Positions 1-8,423 of a stretch of DNA of 64,000 nucleotides are shown in pieces. The stretch spans positions 54,666 to 118,665 of the forward strand of contig JAHZBE010000005.1 in NCBI GenBank assembly GCA_019423565.1, given 5' to 3'. This stretch comes from a bacterium. Its GTDB lineage: Bacteria; Bacillota_I; Bacilli_A; RF39; UBA660. The notes under the pieces are model-generated. The model did not search any database. It worked only from the letters and a program-made list of their open reading frames with translations, and had not been told where the DNA came from. The position numbers and the translations under genes were made by a program. Each line of letters starts with the position of its first letter. The first letter of the stretch is position 1.

Positions 1-81
1 TTTAGATTCTACATTTTCTTTTTTCATAAGAAGAAGTTCTCTTTTATACATATACAAATATTTTATTATTTCTTTTCTCAT
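1..81 (-). CDS. Partial hypothetical protein (N-terminus only)
   Basis: The first 27 codons of a minus-strand gene run off the left edge of the window. The start is an ATG two bases after the stop of the VirD4-like gene, with a weak AGG-type ribosome site, so it is probably the third gene of the MerR/VirD4-like operon. The visible residues are charged, Lys- and Glu-rich and contain no signal peptide. The product cannot be named from this fragment. Confidence 0.55.
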   Translation of the reverse strand, partial: MRKEIIKYLYMYKRELLLMKKENVESK

Positions 82-83
82 AA

Positions 84-1115
84 TTACCTATTTAAAAATT
101 TTGTTATATTAAAATAAGATGATTTTACTTTATTTAATATTGGATATTCATTATAAGAACCTATTGTTAATTTTGATAAATATTCTTTTGTATTAATAAT
201 ATTTTCAACTTTTTCTTCTATATTAAATTTATTTTTATTTGATAATTCTTTAATATTTCTTGTACCTATTATTATTCTATTATTATTAATTTTTGATGTT
301 TCAAGTAGACCATTTAAAGAATTAATACTTATAAGTGAATCGATATTATCTATTATGTAATTAAAATTGTTATTTGAATTATATAATTGATCTATTAATA
401 TATTTGTAAGTCTATTTGTATTTTCATTGCCAATAACAAATATTGCTGTTTTCTCTTTTAAATCATTTAAGTCTAATTCATTTTGACATAATAAGTTCAA
501 TAGATTTTCTTTTGATATATATTTATTTAATTCTATTTTTAATACAGATACAATTCCACCTCTTGTTTCAACAGGTGCGAATACAGTACCAGATAAGAAT
601 ATATATATAGGATTTGTAAATTCTAATGATTTTATATATTCTTTAAATTTATCAAATGTTTCTTTATTGTTTTCTGCTTGTAAAAGCATCATACCTACAC
701 TACCTAAATTAATTTCTTCCTCTTTTCCTATTTCAAAAAGTAATAAAGCTAATCCTTTGAAATAATCAGATGCTGAATTTTGCCAAAATGGATCCATTGC
801 TTCATCATTTTTAAATAATTCATTTGCAATATTATTTATTTCATCTATTGCTAGATCTTTATTTCCACTTTTATATAATTTATATGGAACAATTAATGGA
901 TTAAAACCATTTGAATTTAATGCATCTTTATAATTTATTAAATATGTCTTATAACCATTTTCTTTTAAAGTTGGCATAAATGTTTTATAGTATTCTTCCT
1001 TTGTATCATTTACAATAAAATTTTCTCCTGAATTTATTATTTCTTTTAAATAATCAAATATCATTTTTGTTTTTCCTGAATTAGTTATTCCTACTAAAAG
1101 GTTTGTATTTTTCAT
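84..1115 (-). CDS. VirD4/TraG-like P-loop ATPase (T4SS coupling-protein family)
   Basis: The 343-aa protein opens almost directly with a Walker A motif, GITNSGKT (residues 9-16). A Walker B-like strand, YIIDNID, lies near residue 255. The layout and the NxxGKT-type loop resemble the soluble ATPase part of VirD4/TraG conjugative coupling proteins, which pump DNA or protein substrates through type IV secretion channels. At 343 aa it is much shorter than classical VirD4 (about 550-650 aa) and has no N-terminal membrane helices, so it may be a degenerate or repurposed form. It overlaps the MerR gene upstream by 4 bp (ATGA), which indicates translational coupling. No relaxase or channel gene lies nearby. 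Other HerA/FtsK-like ATPases are the main alternative. Confidence 0.65.
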   Translation of the reverse strand: MKNTNLLVGITNSGKTKMIFDYLKEIINSGENFIVNDTKEEYYKTFMPTLKENGYKTYLINYKDALNSNGFNPLIVPYKLYKSGNKDLAIDEINNIANELFKNDEAMDPFWQNSASDYFKGLALLLFEIGKEEEINLGSVGMMLLQAENNKETFDKFKEYIKSLEFTNPIYIFLSGTVFAPVETRGGIVSVLKIELNKYISKENLLNLLCQNELDLNDLKEKTAIFVIGNENTNRLTNILIDQLYNSNNNFNYIIDNIDSLISINSLNGLLETSKINNNRIIIGTRNIKELSNKNKFNIEEKVENIINTKEYLSKLTIGSYNEYPILNKVKSSYFNITKFLNR

Positions 1116-1501
1116 AATAATCTCCTCTTTTCTTTAACATTATTTTTTTTATTACTTTCTTTTAAAACTATTTTTCCGTTAATAATATGACTTCTTAAAT
1201 TTTCTATCTCACTAATATTTTCTTTTAATTCGTCTATATTTTTTATTAACTCATCTCTTTTCTTTAACATTATATCATTGTTAAAATTATTCCAATACTT
1301 TTTTATTTCTTCTAAAGAAAAACCTACCTTTTTAAGTTTTAGTATTAAATTCAAATCTTCTATTTGATCACTGGAATAATATCTATATCCTGTAAATAAG
1401 TCTACTTCTACTGGATTAAATAAGTCAATTTCATTATAATATCTAAGAGTTTTAATAGGTACACCTGTTTTTTTAGAAAAATCTCCTATTTTATATAACA
1501 T
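1112..1501 (-). CDS. MerR-family transcriptional regulator
   Basis: The 129-aa protein begins with the MerR winged-helix signature: YKIGDFSKKTGVPIKTLRYY (residues 3-22), then the GYRYYSSDQI wing and a KKVGFSLEEI helix. A dimerisation coiled coil follows (about residues 75-110) with a short basic tail. No C-terminal effector domain or Cys triad is visible, so the inducer is unknown. Members of this family activate promoters with overlong spacers. It ends in TGA inside the start of the VirD4-like gene, so it heads that operon and probably controls it. Confidence 0.9.
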   Translation of the reverse strand: MLYKIGDFSKKTGVPIKTLRYYNEIDLFNPVEVDLFTGYRYYSSDQIEDLNLILKLKKVGFSLEEIKKYWNNFNNDIMLKKRDELIKNIDELKENISEIENLRSHIINGKIVLKESNKKNNVKEKRRLL

Positions 1502-1567
1502 TTTCCCTCCTTCGACATAACTATAACACTACATTTAACTAGAGAGTCAAGTCATTAAATTAATTAT

Positions 1568-1611
1568 ATCAAAAAAAGGTACTAAACTAAATATATTTTA
1601 TCGTACCTTTT
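1568..1611 (-). terminator. Rho-independent terminator after sod
   Basis: On the minus strand AAAAGGTAC pairs with GTACCTTTT around the stop codon of the superoxide dismutase gene and is followed by a T run. It also separates sod from the MerR operon. Confidence 0.7.
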
Positions 1612-2181
1612 ACTTACTACATCAAAATCTAATATATAAAATAAATTTCTAACATATTCTTTTTTATCTGTTTTATATTGAAGATAATAAGAATGTTCCC
1701 AAACATCTATTACTAAAAGTGGAACAAAATCAATTAGTATTAATTCTTGATGTTTTTCTATTTGAATTATTAAAAGTTTATTTAAGTATCTATCATATCC
1801 AAATACTACCCAACCTGGACCTTCTATATTTAAAATAGATGCAGTAAGTTCATCAATAAAAGCATCATAGGAAGTAAAATCCTTTATAATATGTGCTTTT
1901 AAATCTTTACTTAATAAAGTTTTATTTGGCATAGGCGTTAAATTTTCAAAAAATAAACTATGTAATATATAAGCATTTGCATTAAAAGATAATGATTTTG
2001 ATAATTTTTGTATATTAGTAAAATCATCTTTTATTCTATTATCGTTAAAGTCACTCATTAATTTATTTAAGTTATTAGTATATCCTTTATATAGTGTATT
2101 ATAGTGATAATTAAACATATCACTACTATAGTAAGGTTCTAAGTCTTTATAATTATATTTTAATTTAATCATTTCATACAT
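1582..2181 (-). CDS. sodA: Superoxide dismutase, Fe/Mn family (divergent)
   Basis: The ~199-aa protein aligns with Fe/Mn superoxide dismutases along its length. All four metal ligands are present: His in NYHYNT, His in YILHSLFF, and Asp and His in DVWEHSYY. The second-sphere Tyr of GYTNNLN (Tyr34 in E. coli numbering) is kept, but the position equal to His30 is Leu. A Gln in KHQEL could be the Mn-type Gln146. The enzyme should convert superoxide to peroxide and oxygen in the cytoplasm. I chose the ATG at 2181 because TAGGTG lies just upstream; an in-frame GTG three codons earlier overlaps that site. The divergent gateway residue makes catalytic rate or metal preference uncertain. Confidence 0.88.
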   Translation of the reverse strand: MYEMIKLKYNYKDLEPYYSSDMFNYHYNTLYKGYTNNLNKLMSDFNDNRIKDDFTNIQKLSKSLSFNANAYILHSLFFENLTPMPNKTLLSKDLKAHIIKDFTSYDAFIDELTASILNIEGPGWVVFGYDRYLNKLLIIQIEKHQELILIDFVPLLVIDVWEHSYYLQYKTDKKEYVRNLFYILDFDVVSKRYDKIYLV

Positions 2182-2204
2182 TTTTTTCACCTATAAAAAT
2201 ATAT

Positions 2205-2240
2205 GAAAAAAGATATCTATAATTCTAAATATCTTTATCA
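2205..2240 (-). terminator. Terminator after the ttcA-like gene
   Basis: AAAGATAT and ATATCTTT form a stem on the minus strand, followed by TTTTTT. It starts inside the end of the TtcA-like gene and precedes sod. Confidence 0.65.
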
Positions 2241-3061
2241 TATTCTTCTAAAAATGTATGTTCTTCTCCATCTTTTACATATCTTACAATTTTATCTAAA
2301 TTAACATTTTCAAATGCTGTAAAAATATTTATATCTATATATTTATTTTGTTTTTTTAATTCTTTTATTATATTTTTTACTTCATATCTTTTTGAATCTC
2401 TTTGTCCTAAGCTATATTCTTCTGTCAATTTACACGCACAATTTAAGAATGTTAAATTATGATAATCTCTCCATGTAATTATATCTTTTTCTCTAACTAA
2501 ATAAAGTGGTCTTATAAGTTCTAGTCCTTCAAAATTTTCACTATGTAATTTTGGCATCATAGATTTAACTGTTGAACCATAAAACATATTTAAAAGAATT
2601 GTTTCTATTACATCATCAAAATGATGACCAAGTGCTATTTTGTTGCATCCTAATTCTTTTGCCTTTGTATAAAGTGTACCTCTTCTCATTCTAGCACATA
2701 AATAACATGGTCCTTGTCCAATTCTTGATGCTCTTTCTGATGCTTCAAATATATCCGAATTAAATATTTCTATTGGTATATTTAATTTTTTAGCATTTTC
2801 TTCTATTAGTTTTCTATTTTCTTCTTTATATCCAGGATCCATACAAATAAATCTACATTCAAATTTAACATTACCATGATTCATAATTTCTTGAAAAAGT
2901 TTAGCCATTAAAAATGAATCTTTACCACCTGATATACATACTGCTATTTTATCATTTTCCTTTATAAGTTCATATTTATCAAGTGCTTTTACAAATGGTC
3001 TATATAACTCTTTTCTATATTTTTTTATTATATTTCGTTCTACTTCTTTATAAAATTCCAT
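2225..3061 (-). CDS. TtcA-family tRNA 2-thiolation ATPase
   Basis: The 278-aa protein has the PP-loop ATP pyrophosphatase motif SGGKDS (about residues 44-49), a CYLC pair near residue 118 and a downstream CACK site. This arrangement is typical of TtcA, which binds an Fe-S cluster through these cysteines and thiolates C32 of tRNA. The GHHFDDVIETILLN segment is also characteristic. The gene starts 9 bp after a cysteine desulfurase, the expected sulfur donor, so the two probably form a tRNA thiolation operon. Related PP-loop paralogues in Firmicutes can have other tRNA targets, so the exact nucleotide modified is inferred. Confidence 0.85.
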   Translation of the reverse strand: MEFYKEVERNIIKKYRKELYRPFVKALDKYELIKENDKIAVCISGGKDSFLMAKLFQEIMNHGNVKFECRFICMDPGYKEENRKLIEENAKKLNIPIEIFNSDIFEASERASRIGQGPCYLCARMRRGTLYTKAKELGCNKIALGHHFDDVIETILLNMFYGSTVKSMMPKLHSENFEGLELIRPLYLVREKDIITWRDYHNLTFLNCACKLTEEYSLGQRDSKRYEVKNIIKELKKQNKYIDINIFTAFENVNLDKIVRYVKDGEEHTFLEEYDKDI

Positions 3062-3070
3062 AATTTTTAC

Positions 3071-4186
3071 CTACTTTACTAATTCATTATATATTTCATC
3101 AAATACTTCAAAAAATTTAGTTAATTCTTGTTTAGTTGTTAAATGTGAAATACTTACTCTTAAAGTACTTTTTGATAATTCTTCATCTTTTGTAAGTGCA
3201 TATACAACTTTTGATACATTATTCTTTGATGAACATGCGGACTTTGTACTTATATATATTTCTTTTTCTTCTAATTTTTTAGAAAAAATATCTGAACTAA
3301 CTCCTCTTACACTAAAATTAATTGTATTATATATACATTTTCCTTTACTATTTATTACTACATTATCATATTTTTGTAAATTTTCTTTTATATATTCATT
3401 TAATTCTTTTAAATATTTATTATTATTTTCCATATTTGAAAGTGATATTTCTAATGCTTTTTTAATTGATAAAATTAAAGGAAGAGCTGGCGTTCCACTT
3501 CTATAAATTGTTGTACTTTTACCACCTAAAATAAGTGGTTCTAACTTAACATTATCTTTTTTAATTAGTACTCCAATACCATTAATTCCATAAAATTTAT
3601 GTGGTGAAAAAGTTATTAAATCTACATTTTCAAAATTAGTGTCTAATTTACCAATACTTTGAGTTGCATCTGTATGAAAGAAACAGTTATCATATTTTTT
3701 TAATATTTCTCCAATTTTTTCTATATCCATTATTATTCCTGTTTCACTTTCAACACTTGTTATACTCACAAGAGTAGTTCTATCATCTATTAAATTTTCT
3801 AGTTCTTCTATATCCATTTTCCCTTCATCATTAACTTCTAGTATATCAACACTAACACCTTTATTAAGTAAATAATTAACCGGTGCAATTATAGATGAAT
3901 GTTCTATAGAAGTTGTTATTATATGAGCATTTTTATATTTGGCTGCAAAACCCTTTATTACAAGATTATTACTTTCTGATGAACCACTAGTATAAATTAC
4001 ATTTTCATTTTTACATTTAAATACATTTGCAATATAACTTGTTGCTTCATCTATTTTTTCTTTTGCTTCAAGACCTAATCTATGAGTAGAATTTGGATTA
4101 GCATAGTATAAAATACTATTCAAATTAAAATCTTCTAATACTTTTTTATCTACTGGACAATTTGCCGCATAGTCTAAATATATCAT
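3071..4186 (-). CDS. Cysteine desulfurase (NifS/IscS-like)
   Basis: This 371-aa PLP enzyme of aminotransferase class V has the cofactor lysine in SPHKFYG (about residue 196) and the catalytic Cys in the loop STKSACSS (about residue 316). It converts cysteine to alanine and passes a persulfide to acceptors. The first residues, MIYLDYAANCPVD, are a typical NifS start. It sits directly upstream of the TtcA-like gene, which suggests it feeds tRNA thiolation. No IscU/SufU scaffold gene is adjacent, so a role in Fe-S assembly cannot be judged here. Confidence 0.9.
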   Translation of the reverse strand: MIYLDYAANCPVDKKVLEDFNLNSILYYANPNSTHRLGLEAKEKIDEATSYIANVFKCKNENVIYTSGSSESNNLVIKGFAAKYKNAHIITTSIEHSSIIAPVNYLLNKGVSVDILEVNDEGKMDIEELENLIDDRTTLVSITSVESETGIIMDIEKIGEILKKYDNCFFHTDATQSIGKLDTNFENVDLITFSPHKFYGINGIGVLIKKDNVKLEPLILGGKSTTIYRSGTPALPLILSIKKALEISLSNMENNNKYLKELNEYIKENLQKYDNVVINSKGKCIYNTINFSVRGVSSDIFSKKLEEKEIYISTKSACSSKNNVSKVVYALTKDEELSKSTLRVSISHLTTKQELTKFFEVFDEIYNELVK

Positions 4187-4251
4187 TTTACCACATTCCT
4201 TTTTCTTTATTTATTATACAAAAATTATAATTATTGTACAAGATATCTTTA

Positions 4252-6165
4252 CTAATAAACCCTACTATTCCAGTTACTTGGAAGATCAATAACACTTTTT
4301 GGATCAATCATTTCTGAGTTTTCACTATCTAAATGACCTTTATACATTGTTAAGTGTAAATGTACTCCAGTTGCAATACCTGTTTGTCCCATTTTTCCTA
4401 TAACTGTATTTTGATCTACTTTTTGATTTTTTCTAACATATTTTTCTTCTAAATGGTAATATGCAGATGTATAATTTTGATTATTATATGTGTGATGAAT
4501 AATTATATAATTACCCATTGATGAATTACTTCCTGTTTTTGCAACAACACCTGGAAGTACTGGATAAATATTTTTATCACTACTAGACATATCAATACCT
4601 GAATGAAATTTATTTTCATTTGATACTGGATGAATTCTATTACCATAATAACTTGTTATTGTACCAGAATTTATTGGTCTTTCTGGTTTTATAATTTGTT
4701 TACACACACTATATAGCTTAATATCACTATTTATATTAATAGTAGTTTTAGCATCATAACTTTCACCATTACCACTTTTTTTAGTATTCCAAGAACATAT
4801 ATTATTTTCTTTATTTATATCTTCTAACTGAACATTTACTGTATCTTCAAACACTGCTTTTAACTTTTCATCTTTTTTAAATATATAATTTTCTATTGCA
4901 GTTTCGTTATTTTCATTTACCCAACCTTTAAATGTTCTTTTTATAAAAACTTCTCTCTCATCATATGTTATCTTATAATTTGATTCTGGTATTTCTAATT
5001 TTTTTAATGAATTAAAACTTCCTTTTACTTCTGTTACTTTTCCATTTACTTCTAATTTTAATGTATATGTGTTAGGAATCCATTTAGCATAATATGTATC
5101 ATCTTCTTTTACTGAATCATTCACTTTTTCTTTTAAGGATAAATCTTTATACCATCCATCAAATGTATAACCTTCTCTTAGAGGTACATCTTTAGTTTCT
5201 ACTTTTTCATTATAATTTATTTCTTCTTCTTTTGTATTTTCTTCTCCTTCTGAAATACTTAAGTCATATATTTCTAGATAACTATCTTTTGAAATATCTC
5301 CTTCTATCTTAAATAAAAATTCATCATAATCTTTATCTTCTGCTTTAAAAGTTTTTGTAAATTTATTAAAGTTTTCATTTACTTTTATCTTTTCTTCTTC
5401 TCCATTAAATCCTATCATAAGTTCTTTTTCACTATCAGATTTTAAATATACACTAAAAGTATATATTTTATCTTTTTCTAATTTTATATTTTCTTTATAC
5501 TTTATAACATTTTCACTTAAATTAAATTTAAATACGTTCTCATTATTAAATATTTCATCAACATTTATAATTTCATAATCTAAATTATATGACTTTTTAT
5601 CTAATAAGTTTTTATACAAATTATTTTCTAAATAATTATAATCAAATTTTATTATATAACTATTTATTTTATATTTTGCATATAATGTATGATTACCTCT
5701 TTCTGTAACAACACTATTTTCATTTATTTTTTTACCTTTTTTATTATACCAACCTATAAATGTATAACCTTCTTTTTTAGCATCAATAAGGTTACCATAA
5801 TATTCATTGTATGTTACTAGTTTACTCTTTTCATTTATTTCACCACCATTTGAATCAAAAGTAACTATATAACTTTCTTTAGTTTCTACCTTTTCTGCTT
5901 GTTCCTCTTTCTTTTCTTCTTTTATTTCTTCTGTTACTTTTTTTACAACCTTTTTAACATTTTCTTCTCCTTTCAAAACTACTTTTTCAGCTACAAAATC
6001 CTCATCTTTTTCTTCACTAATATCATTTTCTTTTTTTGCTTCTTCTTTAGTAACATTATCATTATTTTTTGTTATTTGTTTTTCCTTATAGTCACAATAA
6101 ATATAACCTGTCAAAAGTAAAGTAATAAAAAATAACAAGAATATTATTAAATATTTTTTATTCAT
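4252..6165 (-). CDS. Membrane-anchored M23 peptidase with InlB-type repeats
   Basis: The ~637-aa protein starts with a hydrophobic segment (YLIIFLLFFITLLLTGYI) and a charged Lys/Glu-rich stretch. An InlB/Listeria-Bacteroides repeat follows (VTFDSNGG to YAKY), then a beta-rich region resembling a carbohydrate-binding module (YTFSVYLKSD), a second repeat (GYTFDGWY to AKW) and a C-terminal LytM/M23 domain. The domain keeps the zinc ligands in HSGID, the HxH of VHLHL, and YYHLE. It should cleave or bind peptidoglycan cross-bridges outside the cell. Starting at 6165 places AAGGAGG correctly; the in-frame TTG upstream overlaps that site. It is a single-gene unit. Confidence 0.9.
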   Translation of the reverse strand: MNKKYLIIFLLFFITLLLTGYIYCDYKEKQITKNNDNVTKEEAKKENDISEEKDEDFVAEKVVLKGEENVKKVVKKVTEEIKEEKKEEQAEKVETKESYIVTFDSNGGEINEKSKLVTYNEYYGNLIDAKKEGYTFIGWYNKKGKKINENSVVTERGNHTLYAKYKINSYIIKFDYNYLENNLYKNLLDKKSYNLDYEIINVDEIFNNENVFKFNLSENVIKYKENIKLEKDKIYTFSVYLKSDSEKELMIGFNGEEEKIKVNENFNKFTKTFKAEDKDYDEFLFKIEGDISKDSYLEIYDLSISEGEENTKEEEINYNEKVETKDVPLREGYTFDGWYKDLSLKEKVNDSVKEDDTYYAKWIPNTYTLKLEVNGKVTEVKGSFNSLKKLEIPESNYKITYDEREVFIKRTFKGWVNENNETAIENYIFKKDEKLKAVFEDTVNVQLEDINKENNICSWNTKKSGNGESYDAKTTININSDIKLYSVCKQIIKPERPINSGTITSYYGNRIHPVSNENKFHSGIDMSSSDKNIYPVLPGVVAKTGSNSSMGNYIIIHHTYNNQNYTSAYYHLEEKYVRKNQKVDQNTVIGKMGQTGIATGVHLHLTMYKGHLDSENSEMIDPKSVIDLPSNWNSRVY

Positions 6166-6212
6166 AAAAACCTCCTTCAATAGTTATATTCTCTCTTTAT
6201 AAAGCAAATTCC

Positions 6213-6252
6213 CCTAAAAAAAATAACTAATCTTAAAAAAATTAGTTATTTT
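6213..6252 (-). terminator. Terminator after topB
   Basis: AAATAACTAAT and ATTAGTTATTT pair on the minus strand and are followed by a run of eight T. Confidence 0.8.
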
Positions 6253-8344
6253 AATCAAAAACGAATGATAATTTACCATCATCTTCTAATTTTAGTCTTG
6301 CTTTAAACTCTTTATTATTTTTAGAAATAAAACCTTCTATAACAGGAGATATTTTATTTTTTAGTATTTCACTCGCAACATTTTTATTAATTATTTTTTT
6401 GCATATCATAGTACTTATTTTAAAATTACATCCATCTTTATAACCAATACATCCATAGTTATATTTTCCTTTTATTACATCTTTACCACATAATGGACAT
6501 TTTCCTATTACTTCTCTATAAAAACCTGTATCATTTTCAGTATTTTTACTATTAAATACTTCACTTATTTCCTTTTCTGTTAGAAGTACAACATCATTAA
6601 TACTTATATTACCTTTATAAACTTGTTTTAATCCTTTGCCAAGTTCACTAGTTTTATATTTATCCATACTTATATTCATTTTTTTAAGTTCTTCAATTAA
6701 ATATTTACCATCAGGAAGTATAGTATAAACATCTTTTTTAAGAGCAATATATTTACTATTAATTGCATTATTTATAATGCCTGTTCTTGTTGCTTCTGTC
6801 CCAAGTTCTAATCCTTCAAATATAGCTTTATAATCTTCTGTATCATCTTTATTTTCATCCATTTCTTCATCTACTTTATTTTTATCTTCTTTAAATGGAT
6901 TTTTTAAATAATTATTAAGTGTCTCAATTGTATAGTGTTTAGGAGCGGACTTCTTTTTTTCTTTTGGTTTAAAGTTTATATTTACTTCATCACCAATATT
7001 TAATGAAGGAAGTACTTTATCATTTTTATTATAATCATCATATTTAGTCCAACCTTTTTCTATTATTACATTACCTTTTAAGGTGAACTCTTCTTTATCA
7101 CCTAGTTTTATTACTATTTCTGTTTTTTCTATTTTACAGTCTTCAGCTGCAAATACAGAGACAAATCTTCTCATAACAGCAGTATATACTTTTATTTCAT
7201 CTTCACTCATATTTTGTTTATTAGGTATTTTATAAGTTGGAGTAAGCGCTGAATGGGATTCTATTTTACTATCATCAAATATAGTTTTTTTATCTTTAAA
7301 TTTTACTTTATAACCTAGTTTTGATACTACTTCTAATATACTTTTTATTTTATCTTTTTCATTGGTTGCTAAATACTCTGAATTTGTTCTAGGATAAGTT
7401 AAATAACCTTCTTCATATAATTTTTGTACTATTTTTAATGATTGATCCATAGGCATTTTATATTTTTTACCTAAGTAGTTTTGAAGTTTTGTAAGTGAAT
7501 ATAATTTACCTGGAGCAAGTGTATCTTTTTTTACTGTTTTTTTAGTTACTACTGCTTTTTCTTTATTATATAACTCACATAATTTCTTAGCGTCTTCTAA
7601 CTTTTCTTTATCAAATTTTTCTTTTGAATTAAGTTCTACTACTTCACCATTTGTTTCTTCATTAGATGCTATTCCATAATATATATCTGGAATAAATTCT
7701 TCTATTTGTTTATCTCTATCATATATTGCTTTTACTATTGGAACAATTACTCTTCCTACTCTTAAAAGTGTTCCTGTTTTAAGTGTTGCATATCTTGTTA
7801 AATTAACTCCATAAAGCCAGTCAACATAAGTTCTAGCAAATCCTTCATTAGCTAAATTATCATATTCTTTTTCATCTTTCATTTCAGTTAATGCTTTTTT
7901 TACAGTTTCTTCTGTTTGATCTGGAAGCCATAATCTTACTAGTTTTTTTTCACTATTAAGTGCATTATTTATACATAATCTTACAATTATTTCTCCTTCT
8001 CTATCCGAGTCTCCTGCATTTACTATAGTGTCAATATCTTCTCTATTTACAAGTGCTTTTATTATGTTAAATTGTTTTAATACTCCGTCATCAATATGCT
8101 TTCTTTGATCTTTTTTTAAATTAAATTTAAACTCTTTGGGATAAAAAGGAAGATTATCCATTTTCCATCTTCTATCTTCTAAATTATCATAATCTTCTAT
8201 GTCATATAGGGTAAATAAATGACCAAAAGCCCATGTTACTAAATAATTTTCATTTTCAAAATATCCATCTTTTCTATTCATTTTTCCAATACCAGAAACT
8301 ATGTTTCTAGCAAGTGATGGTTTCTCTGCAATTATTAAAATCAT
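6251..8344 (-). CDS. topB: DNA topoisomerase III (type IA)
   Basis: The 697-aa protein opens with the TOPRIM strand ILIIAEKPSLA and has the acidic DSDREGE motif (about residue 112). The catalytic Tyr lies in YLTYPRTNSEYL (about residue 320). A C-terminal zinc finger, CPLCG to C, is present near residues 640-665. It relaxes negative supercoils and decatenates DNA. Length and order match firmicute TopB. It is preceded by a strong GGAGGG ribosome site and appears to be its own transcription unit. Confidence 0.95.
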   Translation of the reverse strand: MILIIAEKPSLARNIVSGIGKMNRKDGYFENENYLVTWAFGHLFTLYDIEDYDNLEDRRWKMDNLPFYPKEFKFNLKKDQRKHIDDGVLKQFNIIKALVNREDIDTIVNAGDSDREGEIIVRLCINNALNSEKKLVRLWLPDQTEETVKKALTEMKDEKEYDNLANEGFARTYVDWLYGVNLTRYATLKTGTLLRVGRVIVPIVKAIYDRDKQIEEFIPDIYYGIASNEETNGEVVELNSKEKFDKEKLEDAKKLCELYNKEKAVVTKKTVKKDTLAPGKLYSLTKLQNYLGKKYKMPMDQSLKIVQKLYEEGYLTYPRTNSEYLATNEKDKIKSILEVVSKLGYKVKFKDKKTIFDDSKIESHSALTPTYKIPNKQNMSEDEIKVYTAVMRRFVSVFAAEDCKIEKTEIVIKLGDKEEFTLKGNVIIEKGWTKYDDYNKNDKVLPSLNIGDEVNINFKPKEKKKSAPKHYTIETLNNYLKNPFKEDKNKVDEEMDENKDDTEDYKAIFEGLELGTEATRTGIINNAINSKYIALKKDVYTILPDGKYLIEELKKMNISMDKYKTSELGKGLKQVYKGNISINDVVLLTEKEISEVFNSKNTENDTGFYREVIGKCPLCGKDVIKGKYNYGCIGYKDGCNFKISTMICKKIINKNVASEILKNKISPVIEGFISKNNKEFKARLKLEDDGKLSFVFD

Positions 8345-8396
8345 TTTTTACCCTCCTTCTTTTTAATTGTACTATAATTTTTAATTTTTTTCTATT

Positions 8397-8423
8397 AAAA
8401 AAGGAATTTAATCATTCCTTAAT
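8397..8423 (-). terminator. Terminator after proS
   Basis: AAGGAAT pairs with ATTCCTT and TTTTTT follows on the minus strand. Confidence 0.75.
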
